Shown here: positions 1-8,303 of the stretch, in pieces
Layout: the number at the start of each line of letters is the position of its first letter
How positions within the stretch are numbered: the stretch's first letter is position 1
Assembly: GCF_004307995.1 (NCBI RefSeq)
Contig: NZ_SIRE01000001.1
Coordinates: 35,827-99,826 of the forward strand
Source: Paenibacillus thalictri
GTDB lineage: Bacteria > Bacillota > Bacilli > Paenibacillales > NBRC-103111
Direction of reading: 5' to 3'
DNA length: 64,000 nucleotides
Position numbers and translations under genes: made by a program
The notes under the pieces: model-generated
The model's input: the letters and a program-made list of their open reading frames with translations, nothing else
Told to the model about the DNA's origin: nothing
Databases searched by the model: none

Positions 1-298
1 TCCGGACATCCAGCCGCTTGGCCAGCTGAATGGCTTTGTCAAGCCTCTCGAACTGCCGCTCAATTGCGGAATCGTCCGGCTCGCATTTAAACAATCCCGC
101 TCCAATTGCAGAATATACGATGTCGTATTTTTCCTTAATAACCTCGAGCTGTGCAACCTGCCGGTCATCAATATCGGGCACCCTTTTTCCTTCGATCATC
201 CGAAGCTCGTACTGATTGACATTCCACATCTGGCTGCCGATATAAACCGCCGCATGCGGGTCCTGACTGATTTCGTCTGCTATGATGCTTATTTTCAT
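1..298 (-). CDS. Sugar phosphate isomerase/epimerase-like protein, partial
   Basis: Reading leftward from an ATG at 298, an open frame runs off the window edge, giving the first 99 residues (begins MKISIIADEISQDPHAAV). The N-terminal beta strand followed by a DEISQD motif is typical of xylose-isomerase-like TIM-barrel proteins (sugar phosphate isomerase/epimerase family), which act on sugar phosphates or inositol-type polyols in the cytoplasm. A GGAGGT ribosome binding site lies 8 bases upstream of the ATG. The gene is divergent from the AraC regulator at 420, so the 121-bp gap holds both promoters and that regulator may control it. The C-terminal two thirds lie outside the window, so the substrate cannot be judged. 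Confidence 0.7.
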   Translation of the reverse strand, partial: MKISIIADEISQDPHAAVYIGSQMWNVNQYELRMIEGKRVPDIDDRQVAQLEVIKEKYDIVYSAIGAGLFKCEPDDSAIERQFERLDKAIQLAKRLDVR

Positions 299-419
299 AG
301 AAGTGAACCTCCATTCGTTTTCAACCGGTTGTATTAAAAATGTATCATGAATTATGCTTTAAAACTTTCGCTATTAGATGGTAAAATGTTGTTAAAGTAC
401 GGTATTCGGAGTTGATTTG

Positions 420-1280
420 ATGAAGTTTATTGAAAATATAGATCTGTATTCCAACAACTTTCTTTTTACCTTTCGCGCACAACGTAAGCATCCGGGCCAG
501 TTTCACGCCCACAAGGGCATGGAATTTATTTACATTTATAAAGGTACAGGCCATATTATGCTGGACCACCGAATGTACGAGCTTAGAAGCGGGACATTGA
601 TTATTTTTCAGCCGTATCAGCTGCATCGGATCCATCAGGATGACTCCGCCGAATATATCCGCTCCTATGTGGTATTTGAACCGTCTTTATTTGAATCTTA
701 TCTTGCTTCCTTTCCTTCGCTGAGGAGCTTCTTCTATCACTTGTGGAAGGATCAGCTGCAAAATCAAATCTTCTACGACATTGGACCGGATCATCCGCTT
801 GTGCATTTGTATGAGGAGCTTCAAGAACGCAAACATCTCGTACCTGATCACAAATTAACAGAGGAATACGGCTTGTTTATTATGCGCTTTCTCTGCTTAT
901 TGCGCCTGCTTTGGGCAAAACACGAAAACCCCGATGCCCCGTCCGTCCGATCTTTAAGTCAGGTTGAGCGCATGATGGCCTGGCTGGAGGAGCATTATAA
1001 CGAACCCTTTTCGATTGACGAGCTAAGCAAGCATGTGCATCTGTCGCCAAAGCATATATCCGCCATATTTCGCCAAAAAACAGGCGGCACCTTAACCGAT
1101 TACTTGATGGCCATACGGCTCAATCAAGCATGCTTGCTGCTCAAAACTTCCTCCAAACCGGTCACCGAAATCGGTCAGGAAATCGGCTTTACAAACACAT
1201 CTTATTTTTGTCAGTTTTTCAAGAAAAAGATGGCCGTCACTCCCTACCAGTACCGGAAGCAGTTTTTGGAGCTGGTATGA
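420..1280 (+). CDS. AraC family transcriptional regulator (cupin sensor)
   Basis: A 286-residue DNA-binding regulator. The N-terminal ~90 residues look like a cupin/AraC-ligand domain (FHAHKGMEFIYI, then LRSGTLIIFQPYQLHRI), which normally binds a sugar. The C-terminal ~100 residues carry two helix-turn-helix motifs, ending in the usual GFTNTSYFCQFFKK segment and TPYQYRK. The ATG at 420 is preferred over an adjacent TTG at 417 because the GGAG at 408-411 is better spaced from it. It is divergent from the partial isomerase gene and converges on the response regulator that ends at 1337, with a shared terminator between them. It probably activates the neighbouring sugar-isomerase genes to the left; this is inferred from position only. 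Confidence 0.85.
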   Translation: MKFIENIDLYSNNFLFTFRAQRKHPGQFHAHKGMEFIYIYKGTGHIMLDHRMYELRSGTLIIFQPYQLHRIHQDDSAEYIRSYVVFEPSLFESYLASFPSLRSFFYHLWKDQLQNQIFYDIGPDHPLVHLYEELQERKHLVPDHKLTEEYGLFIMRFLCLLRLLWAKHENPDAPSVRSLSQVERMMAWLEEHYNEPFSIDELSKHVHLSPKHISAIFRQKTGGTLTDYLMAIRLNQACLLLKTSSKPVTEIGQEIGFTNTSYFCQFFKKKMAVTPYQYRKQFLELV

Positions 1281-1302
1281 TTCCGCACGACAGCAAAAAA
1301 AA

Positions 1303-1330
1303 TCCTCATTCGCGCTTTAGCGAACAAGGA
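1303..1330. terminator. Bidirectional rho-independent terminator
   Basis: Stem TCCTCATTCGC pairs with GCGAACAAGGA around a GCTTTA loop, with one two-base internal mismatch. The leftward transcript is followed by eight T residues (the A-run at 1295-1302), and the rightward one by CTTTCTTT. It lies between the convergent ends of the AraC gene (1280) and the response regulator gene (1337). Confidence 0.75.
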
Positions 1331-1336
1331 CTTTCT

Positions 1337-2938
1337 TTAACGATAAAATTGCTTGAACTCGCTAGGGGTCATCCCCGTATGTTTCTTAAACAATTCGCGG
1401 AAATATTTAAGATCCTCATAACCGAGCCGCTCCGACGCGTTCTGGACGCTGGACCCGGATAAGAGCAACTCCTGGGCTACTTTGATCCTTTCCGCGATTA
1501 CGAACTGAACAAACGTCAGACCGGTCATCTTTTTAAATAAAGCGGCAAAGTGAGAGGGACTCGTATGCACATGATCGGCGCAATCCTGCACGGTCAAATT
1601 GTGTGGCAGATGCTCTTTGATATAAGCGATCGCCGCATGAACCAGCTCTTCCGCATCGTTTCTTTTTCGCGTTTTAAAGCGCAGCGCAATTTCACCGCCA
1701 AGCTCAAGCAGCGTTTGCTGCCATTCCTTTAACGTATAGGCCGGGTCCAACAAGGACTGCAGCTTTTGTTCAATCGGGGCAAAGTCGGCAGCGGACAATC
1801 GCGACTTAACGGCATACGCCATTTTTCTCGCCAGCTCCCAATACGTACTGGCCATGTAATCGGGCGCAGGCCGAACTTCTTCGTCTTGAATTTGCTGGAA
1901 CACATCCGCAAGCACGGAACGGACGCGATCCGTATTGCCGGACACCAAACTTAAGATGACCTTTTCCTCCAAATCGGAAGCATACACGGGAATATACGGG
2001 CTGATCTTTAGATCCCCGAAGCGGATCACGCTATTGCCCTCGGTATAGAAATGACAAGCCAGAGCCGATTGTGCCTGACGGTAACAATGAGGCAATCCCG
2101 AAAGCCCGGCCGTTTCCAGGCTGAGCCCGATCGACAACGTTTGCCTCGTATAAGAGGCCGCGTTGCGGCAGCAAGCCTCCGCCATTTCCACCGGGTTCCG
2201 CCCTTCCTCTGTGCGAAAGATACACACAAATCTGCCGATTTGGTCGCGGAATGTCACATGAGAACCCCACTGCGACATCGTTTCCTCGACGACATTTTGC
2301 ACGGCAAACAGAATCAGCTCCGTATCTCCCGTCGGGAGCGGCTCCACCTTTTTGGCGAAATTGTCGATTTCAATCAGCATTAAAGACAACTCGGACGGCT
2401 CAAAATGGATTTCCAGGAAAGACCATCGTTGCCGGGCCATCGGCTCCTTCGCTTTGTAACGGATCAGCATCTTCAAATATTCCTGCCGCAGCAGCGGCAA
2501 GCTTTCCCGCATCTTGCCCTCCAGCTCCTGCAGACGTTCCGTCTGTTCCAGTTCCTTCTCCCGCTCGGCTTTGGCCCGCAGCACAACTTCCACCAGTTGC
2601 CCCGGCCGAAACGGCTTAACCAAATAATCGAATACCCCAAGCCTCATGGCACTTCGCGCGTCTTCAAATTCGCTGTACCCGCTAAGTACGATCACCTTGG
2701 TATGAGGCAGCCCGCCCGTTGTCTGTGCAATCATGCTCAAACCGTCCATAACCGGCATCCGAATATCGGTAATAATCAAATGCGGGCGGATTTCCCGGAT
2801 CAGCCTCATCCCGTCCTCACCGTTTGTAGCCGTTCCCACCACACGGATACCGTGCCGCTGCCACGGAATTTGCTTGGCGATGCCGTCAACGATCGTCTTG
2901 ATGTCGTCAATTACGCATAAAGTTGTTTCTTCGCTCAT
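1337..2938 (-). CDS. YesN-type response regulator, AraC output domain
   Basis: A 533-residue response regulator. The receiver domain (residues 1-120) shows the acidic pair D11-D12, phospho-acceptor D58 in LIITDIRMP, and the SGYSEFEDARSAMRLGVFDYLVKP segment. A long middle region is followed by a C-terminal AraC double helix-turn-helix (LTVQDCADHVHTSPSHFAALFKKMTG to TPSEFKQFY). The start at 2938 has a GGGAGGA site upstream; a longer frame to 2983 has no support. It overlaps the end of the histidine kinase gene by 32 bp, so the two are translationally coupled. The pair probably activates the divergent importer at 4905-8120, as is usual for YesM/YesN-like systems next to carbohydrate importers (inference from family and position). 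Confidence 0.9.
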   Translation of the reverse strand: MSEETTLCVIDDIKTIVDGIAKQIPWQRHGIRVVGTATNGEDGMRLIREIRPHLIITDIRMPVMDGLSMIAQTTGGLPHTKVIVLSGYSEFEDARSAMRLGVFDYLVKPFRPGQLVEVVLRAKAEREKELEQTERLQELEGKMRESLPLLRQEYLKMLIRYKAKEPMARQRWSFLEIHFEPSELSLMLIEIDNFAKKVEPLPTGDTELILFAVQNVVEETMSQWGSHVTFRDQIGRFVCIFRTEEGRNPVEMAEACCRNAASYTRQTLSIGLSLETAGLSGLPHCYRQAQSALACHFYTEGNSVIRFGDLKISPYIPVYASDLEEKVILSLVSGNTDRVRSVLADVFQQIQDEEVRPAPDYMASTYWELARKMAYAVKSRLSAADFAPIEQKLQSLLDPAYTLKEWQQTLLELGGEIALRFKTRKRNDAEELVHAAIAYIKEHLPHNLTVQDCADHVHTSPSHFAALFKKMTGLTFVQFVIAERIKVAQELLLSGSSVQNASERLGYEDLKYFRELFKKHTGMTPSEFKQFYR

Positions 2939-4718
2939 CGGCTTCCTCCCACTCCAATTCTTGATGATCCTGCGGAACGACAAGCTGCACTTTTGTCAGA
3001 ACCCCGGGATTGCTTTCGATGTTCAGGTCGGCGGCGGAACCGTAATACAACTGCAGCCGCTCATAAATATTTCGCAGCGCGTAAGACGAGGAGCCTCCCG
3101 CCGGCGACTTCGCCGCCGCCTCCACCTTTCCGGCATCCATCCCGCAGCCGTTATCTTCGACCGTCAAGCTGATCTTCTCGCGGATGCGTTTAATGCCAAT
3201 TACGATACGCCCGCCGCTTTTGCGGGATTGGAAGCCGTGCATAACCGTATTTTCCACAAGCGGCTGAAGCAGCAGCTTCGGTAAACGCATGAGCTGCAGT
3301 CCTTCCTCCAGATCAATCTCGTATTCGAACCAATCGTCGTAGCATTTTTTTAAAATCGCCAAATACTCCGATACATGCAGCACTTCCTTCTCTAGCGTCG
3401 TCGTTTCCCGGCCGCTATTTAAGCCAAGCTGAAACAGTTGGGATAAAGAGAAGGTCATCTCCTTGACATCTTCGTATTGGGCCAGCTCCGCTTTCCAATA
3501 AATCGTATACAATGTATTGTATAAAAAGTGGGGATTAATCTGCGCTTGCAAAGCTTTCATCTCGGCGACCCGCTTGCTTCTGTCGGCTGCTTTCATCCCT
3601 TCGATCAATAAAGCGATCTCTTCCAGCATGCGGTTGAACCGGTTCCCTACGAGGGCGATCTCGTCATGCCGGGAAGTCTCGAAACGGACGGTAAGATCGC
3701 TGGCCTCCACCTTCTTCATCAATTGCACGAGTTGCGCCAAAGGCCGCAGCAAATAAGAGGTCACTACACGCGAAAACAATAAGGCCAGCAGTCCGCAGCT
3801 GCTAATAATCGCCACCGTTGTCCATTGGATAGCGGATACCTGTTTGTACAAATCGTCAGTTGGCCGCACTCCGACCAAAATCCAGTCGTCGGTCAGACGA
3901 ATGCGCTCCACATCGACCAAATAATCTTTGCGTGCATCTTGGTAAACAAAAGGCTGCGCCGCCGGAACGGCGATGCGTTCCAGAAAATCGGGCTTATGCA
4001 GAAACGGCCGGGCAAATGGCAAGGAGGTAAATACATTGGAACCGGTTAACGTCATCAAATATAAATCGGCGGCGGACACTCCCCATTCATCGGTCAGCGC
4101 TTCAATTAAAGTGCTTACATTGATGTTCACGACGATATAAACGCCGTCCATACGGGTATGATCGTCAATGAGCGGTTCCATCACAAGAGAAATAACGCTG
4201 CGTTTGCCGCCAAAAAACATATCCTTATGCTCGGGAACCCAGACGTTGTGTTTTTTCTCCTTAATGATCGGGTACATCCCGCTTTGCAGAAACGAGTTTT
4301 CGGACAGGCGAAATTCGGTAGTAGGGTAGAAGTCGCCGATCGGCGTCGTGACAAGCACGGATTCAATTGCCGGCTCGTTGACCTTCATCAGCATAAACCA
4401 GCTTTGCAGCTCGGCGAAATGGGCGAAATAAGAGCCGGGATTGCTTAAGCGGATATCTCTCATCGTGCTTGTAAAAGAATCGTCCAGCATGCCGGACATC
4501 GCGGTGACGGTAATTTTTTTAAGCCGTTCATCCAGTAGAAGCGCCGATTTACGAATCGCGTTCCGATTTAAATCCGTCACGTTTTTCTCCAAGACGCGGG
4601 CTGCAATCATATGAGATAAAGCCCCCGAAGAAGAAACTGCAATTAAAATAAGCAATAAAAAAGAGAGCCATATGCGATTTTTAAAGGACAATGCGGGAAA
4701 TACACGTGGGATCGGCAT
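2907..4718 (-). CDS. YesM-type sensor histidine kinase
   Basis: A 603-residue membrane sensor kinase. A first transmembrane helix near residues 10-32, a large extracellular cache-like sensor, and a second helix (TTVAIISSCGLLALLF) precede a HAMP region, the His_kinase box with NPHFLYNTL (histidine near residue 397), and a HATPase with VENTVMHGF and DNGCGMD. These are the hallmarks of the LytS/YesM class. An AAGGAG site four bases upstream favours ATG 4718 over 4736. It forms an operon with the overlapping response regulator and is divergent from the solute-binding protein gene at 4905. It probably senses an extracellular sugar or a loaded binding protein; the ligand cannot be read from sequence. 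Confidence 0.9.
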   Translation of the reverse strand: MPIPRVFPALSFKNRIWLSFLLLILIAVSSSGALSHMIAARVLEKNVTDLNRNAIRKSALLLDERLKKITVTAMSGMLDDSFTSTMRDIRLSNPGSYFAHFAELQSWFMLMKVNEPAIESVLVTTPIGDFYPTTEFRLSENSFLQSGMYPIIKEKKHNVWVPEHKDMFFGGKRSVISLVMEPLIDDHTRMDGVYIVVNINVSTLIEALTDEWGVSAADLYLMTLTGSNVFTSLPFARPFLHKPDFLERIAVPAAQPFVYQDARKDYLVDVERIRLTDDWILVGVRPTDDLYKQVSAIQWTTVAIISSCGLLALLFSRVVTSYLLRPLAQLVQLMKKVEASDLTVRFETSRHDEIALVGNRFNRMLEEIALLIEGMKAADRSKRVAEMKALQAQINPHFLYNTLYTIYWKAELAQYEDVKEMTFSLSQLFQLGLNSGRETTTLEKEVLHVSEYLAILKKCYDDWFEYEIDLEEGLQLMRLPKLLLQPLVENTVMHGFQSRKSGGRIVIGIKRIREKISLTVEDNGCGMDAGKVEAAAKSPAGGSSSYALRNIYERLQLYYGSAADLNIESNPGVLTKVQLVVPQDHQELEWEEADERRNNFMRN

Positions 4719-4904
4719 AGTTCTCCTTGTCGTCATGAATTTATGTTTATTTTACCTACAGGATGGGCCGATGGTAAAGCGATTTCATTAAAATCGTTGT
4801 TTTGTCCCCGATACATCGTGAAATTCCCCCTCGTTGGCTCATCGGCAACTTATGTACAATCATGTTGTGGCCACAGCGATAACATGTCAATTGGGAGGAT
4901 TATT

Positions 4905-6290
4905 ATGTTTGCTAAACGAAACGCTTCCATCTTTTTATGTCTGAGTCTTGCCGTCTTATCATCCGCTTGCAGCAGCGCCCCGGAGAAAAACGCCGCGGAT
5001 TCCGGCACGGCTTCCGCTCCTTCCAATGCCAAAGTCAAATTGAAATATTGGACTCCGGACCGGGGATTTTCCGAACAAATTCGTGATGAAGTCGACCGTT
5101 TTAATAAAACCAACAAAGACAACATCGAAGTCGAGCTGACCATTATGGCGGAAAATTATCCGCAATCGGTCGACATCGCCTTCTCCAGCAATCAGGCGCC
5201 CGATATCATTCGTGTCAACAATGTCACGTTTATGCCGTTTTTGAAGAAAGGTTATTTGGACCCTCTTGACTCCTACATCCCGGCCGAGATGAAAAAGAAA
5301 TTTGAATCCGTGTTGGCTGAAGAAATTAACACAAAAGACGGTAAATTATATTCCTTGCCCAACTATGGCTATACGCATCGCCTTGTTTACAATAAAGAAT
5401 TGTTTGAAAAAGCCGGCATCCAGTCTCCACCAAAAACGTTGGATGAGCTTGTGGCGGCCGCGAAAAAAATTACCGAGGCGGGCAAAGGGGCGGCATACGG
5501 GTTTTCGGCAAATTTTAAAAGCTCGCTGAACGCGATCGAACGTTCCCCGCGCGCCATTGCCGAGCTCAGCGGTTATCCGGGGTACGGCTACGATTTCAAA
5601 TCGGGCAAATACGATTTTAACGGATATAAACCGATTATCGAAGCATTCCGGCAGATGAAAAAAGACGGCAGCTTCTTCCCCGGTTCGGAATCGCTGGACA
5701 TCGACCCGCTGCGCGCCCAGTTTGCCGAAGGCAAAATCGGCATGTACCTATCCATATCCGCAGAACCCAACGTCTATAAGCAGCAGTTTCCGGCCAAAAT
5801 CAAGTGGGATGCGGCGATGCCGCCGACGATCGACGGAAACATTCGCGGGGCTGTCGGTTTGACACAAGCAGGCTCCTGGCTGTCGCTCAGCAGCAAATCG
5901 GCCCATAAAGCGGAAGCATGGAAGTTTCTGCAATATCTCTACAGTGATGAAATTTTGAATTCTTATTACGAAAAAGGGCTTGGCACTTCGCTTGTGCCAT
6001 TTGTTCTGGCTAACGCCAAAAAACCGCAACTCGAAGGTGTCGAAGGGTTTCTGCCGACTAAATACGATACGCTGCAGCCCGCGCCTCCGACCATTACGGT
6101 GGACGGCATGAACTATGGCGACGCTTTCCTCCGCTATATTTTGGATGGAGGAGATTTGAACGTCACGATCGCCGATTTGAATAACCGCTACAATCAAGCG
6201 TTGGATAAAGCCCGTCAATCAGGAGAAGTCAAGCTGATGCCCGATCCGAATTTCGATCCTGTGAAGCTGCAAGGGAAACTTGTGAAATAA
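4905..6290 (+). CDS. Extracellular solute-binding lipoprotein (importer set 1)
   Basis: A 461-residue carbohydrate-binding lipoprotein of the COG1653 (UgpB/MalE-like) type. It starts with a short basic segment, a hydrophobic helix and a lipobox (LSSAC, cysteine near residue 22), then a low-complexity linker and a periplasmic-binding-protein fold. ATG 4905 follows GGGAGG at 4893-4898; the frame is open further upstream, but that part has no signal peptide logic. It captures oligosaccharide outside the membrane and delivers it to the two permeases that follow at 6310 and 7221. The 168-bp gap to the divergent histidine kinase should hold both promoters. No ATPase gene follows. Confidence 0.9.
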   Translation: MFAKRNASIFLCLSLAVLSSACSSAPEKNAADSGTASAPSNAKVKLKYWTPDRGFSEQIRDEVDRFNKTNKDNIEVELTIMAENYPQSVDIAFSSNQAPDIIRVNNVTFMPFLKKGYLDPLDSYIPAEMKKKFESVLAEEINTKDGKLYSLPNYGYTHRLVYNKELFEKAGIQSPPKTLDELVAAAKKITEAGKGAAYGFSANFKSSLNAIERSPRAIAELSGYPGYGYDFKSGKYDFNGYKPIIEAFRQMKKDGSFFPGSESLDIDPLRAQFAEGKIGMYLSISAEPNVYKQQFPAKIKWDAAMPPTIDGNIRGAVGLTQAGSWLSLSSKSAHKAEAWKFLQYLYSDEILNSYYEKGLGTSLVPFVLANAKKPQLEGVEGFLPTKYDTLQPAPPTITVDGMNYGDAFLRYILDGGDLNVTIADLNNRYNQALDKARQSGEVKLMPDPNFDPVKLQGKLVK

Positions 6291-6309
6291 CAGCGGGAGG
6301 ATCGTCTCG

Positions 6310-7203
6310 ATGAACAAAGTACGATATTATAGCGAAACCTACTCTTTTTTATTGCCAAGCTTGATAGTCACCTTGGTATTCGCCGTTTATCCGATTATTT
6401 GGGCCATGCGCTACATGGTATACGATTATCCGGGATATGGAAACGAGGTATTTACCGGTTTCGGCAATTTCACCAAGCTGCTGCAGGATAAGCTGTATTG
6501 GCAGTCGGTAGCCAACACCTTCATCTATACATTTGGCAAATTGATCGTAACGATACCTGTCGCCTTAATCCTGGCCGTTATTCTGAATCAGAAAATCAAG
6601 GGAAGGCAATTTCTCAGAGCCGTATTTTTCATGCCTACGGTGATTAGCACAGCTGTCATTTCCATTGTTTTCTTTCTTATTTTCAACTCTTACAACGGCA
6701 TCTTAAATCAGTTTCTTGTAAGGACCGGCATCATCCAAGGAAATATAGATTGGCTTGGCACCGATTATGCGATGCTCACTTTGATTATCGTCGCCATTTG
6801 GGGAGCTGTCGGCAACTACATGCTGCTGTTTATCGCCGGCCTGCAAAGCATCCCGCAGGACGTATACGAAAGCGCCTCAATCGATGGCGCAAACGCCGCT
6901 CAGAAATTATGGTTTATTACGATTCCGATGCTTGGCCCGGTGCTGCAAATGATTATTATGCTGGCCATTCTCATTTCGTTAAAAGGCTATGAAAGCATTA
7001 TGCTGATCACCGAAGGCGGTCCCGCGGGCCGCACGGAAGTGATGTACCTGTACGTTTACAAATTGTTTTTCCCGGTTTCCACCGGATCGGCCGTCAACCA
7101 GCAGATCGGCTACGGCAGCGCGGTCGGCTTCACCTCTGCGCTGATTGTAGGCATTGTAACTCTGATCTATTTTCACATATCACGCCGTTTGAATCATTCG
7201 TAG
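6310..7203 (+). CDS. ABC sugar permease, MalF/UgpA type (set 1)
   Basis: A 297-residue inner-membrane permease with about six transmembrane helices. The cytoplasmic EAA loop is readable as YESASIDGANAAQKLWFITIPML, where the shared ATPase docks. It begins 19 bp after the binding protein stop, with a GGGAGG site, and is followed 17 bp later by the partner permease. Family knowledge: this COG1175 type forms a heterodimer with a COG0395 partner for oligosaccharide import. The sugar is unknown. Confidence 0.9.
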   Translation: MNKVRYYSETYSFLLPSLIVTLVFAVYPIIWAMRYMVYDYPGYGNEVFTGFGNFTKLLQDKLYWQSVANTFIYTFGKLIVTIPVALILAVILNQKIKGRQFLRAVFFMPTVISTAVISIVFFLIFNSYNGILNQFLVRTGIIQGNIDWLGTDYAMLTLIIVAIWGAVGNYMLLFIAGLQSIPQDVYESASIDGANAAQKLWFITIPMLGPVLQMIIMLAILISLKGYESIMLITEGGPAGRTEVMYLYVYKLFFPVSTGSAVNQQIGYGSAVGFTSALIVGIVTLIYFHISRRLNHS

Positions 7204-7220
7204 GAAAGGGGGGGAATGTT

Positions 7221-8120
7221 TTGGATACGATGCGACGTTCCGCAGCCGAGACTGCGGTCGGCGGACACTCCGGCTCCTTCATGCGCCGCTTGTACCGGCT
7301 GCCGTCCAAGCTTATCATAGGGTTGTTTTTGTTAGCCGTGCTTATCTTCACTTTGTTCCCCTTGCTTGTCACCGTGCTCGGATCGCTGAAAACGAATGCC
7401 GAAGTGACGGCAGGCGGAACTCTGCTTCCGAACGAGTGGAGGTTTTCCAATTACGCCGAAGCCTGGAGGCAAGCCGATTTTGCCCGTTTCTCATGGAACA
7501 GCTTGTTCATCAGCTCCATGACGACAATCATCGCTTTGCTTATTTCCGCCATGGCCGGATATGTTGTTAACCGCAGAACGTTTCCGGGAAAACGGATGTA
7601 TACCGCGCTGCAAGCTTCCACCATGTTTATCTCGATCGGCGCCGTTGTCCTGCGTCCGCAATTCGAACTGATCGTCGCCATGAACCTGAACGCCAGCTTG
7701 TGGGGCATCATTCTCATATTGCTTGGTTCGCACGCCGCCGTGTTTTTTATGATTATCGGGTTTTACAGCGCAATTCCGCGTGAGCTTGACGAAGCCGCGA
7801 CCATTGACGGCTGCAGCTTTTACGGCGTCTTTTTCCGCATTGTGTTGCCCTTGCTGCGTCCCGGGCTTGCTGTCGGCGCGTTATTTCAATTCCGCAACGC
7901 CTGGAATGAATACATCACACCGCTTGTTTTTACGATGACCAATCCGAAGCTGCAAACTTTGACCGTAGGTCTTGCCAATCTTCGTTACGGCTATAACGCG
8001 GCTACGCAAACCCATCTCATGATGGCCGGAGCCTGCATCTCGTTATTGCCTATATTGATCGTCTATATATTCGCCAACCGTTCCTTTATGCAGGTCACTG
8101 CAGGGTCCGTCAAAGGATAA
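7221..8120 (+). CDS. ABC sugar permease, MalG/UgpE type (set 1)
   Basis: A 299-residue permease with an N-terminal cytoplasmic tail, about six membrane helices and the EAA loop LDEAATIDGCSFYGVFFRIVLPLL. The start is a TTG at 7221, placed about 6 bases after a long purine-rich AAGGGGGGG site; an ATG at 7230 is an alternative. It completes the importer begun at 4905. The gene ends in the usual SVKG tail, and a hairpin follows at 8160-8182. No ATP-binding subunit follows, so a shared MsmK/MsmX-like ATPase from elsewhere is expected. Confidence 0.88.
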   Translation: MDTMRRSAAETAVGGHSGSFMRRLYRLPSKLIIGLFLLAVLIFTLFPLLVTVLGSLKTNAEVTAGGTLLPNEWRFSNYAEAWRQADFARFSWNSLFISSMTTIIALLISAMAGYVVNRRTFPGKRMYTALQASTMFISIGAVVLRPQFELIVAMNLNASLWGIILILLGSHAAVFFMIIGFYSAIPRELDEAATIDGCSFYGVFFRIVLPLLRPGLAVGALFQFRNAWNEYITPLVFTMTNPKLQTLTVGLANLRYGYNAATQTHLMMAGACISLLPILIVYIFANRSFMQVTAGSVKG

Positions 8121-8159
8121 ATTCACCGTTGATCCCCAATTTCAAGCAATCAAGAAAAA

Positions 8160-8182
8160 CCGTCAGGGAAGATCCCTGACGG
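8160..8182. terminator. Terminator hairpin between importer set 1 and GH127 gene
   Basis: Perfect 10-bp stem CCGTCAGGGA / TCCCTGACGG with a three-base loop. The leftward transcript has a TTTTT tail (the A-run at 8155-8159), making it a good terminator for the GH127 gene ending at 8304. The rightward tail TCCTTTAG is weaker but may still serve the importer operon ending at 8120. Confidence 0.8.
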
Positions 8183-8303
8183 TCCTTTAGGTTCGTGGAG
8201 CTATTTTCGGCGCGTTGAATGGGGTGCCTCATAAGAAAAGCTCCAGCTTCGCTGTGACCCGCAACGTATCCCGCTCCCGTGACACGGGGGTTATTCAAGC
8301 AGA

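Noticed and set aside
4773..4788. cre-like GGTAAAGCGATTTCAT upstream of importer set 1
   Set aside because: Most positions fit the cre consensus but the leading TG is GT; too weak to list as a feature.
4801..4829. Two TCCCC-ending direct repeats 20 bp apart upstream of the set 1 binding protein
   Set aside because: Only about five bases match between copies; could be chance.
4834..4860. Promoter TTGGCT / TACAAT for importer set 1
   Set aside because: The spacer is only 15 bp and the -35 is poor; an activator-dependent promoter is possible but not supported enough.
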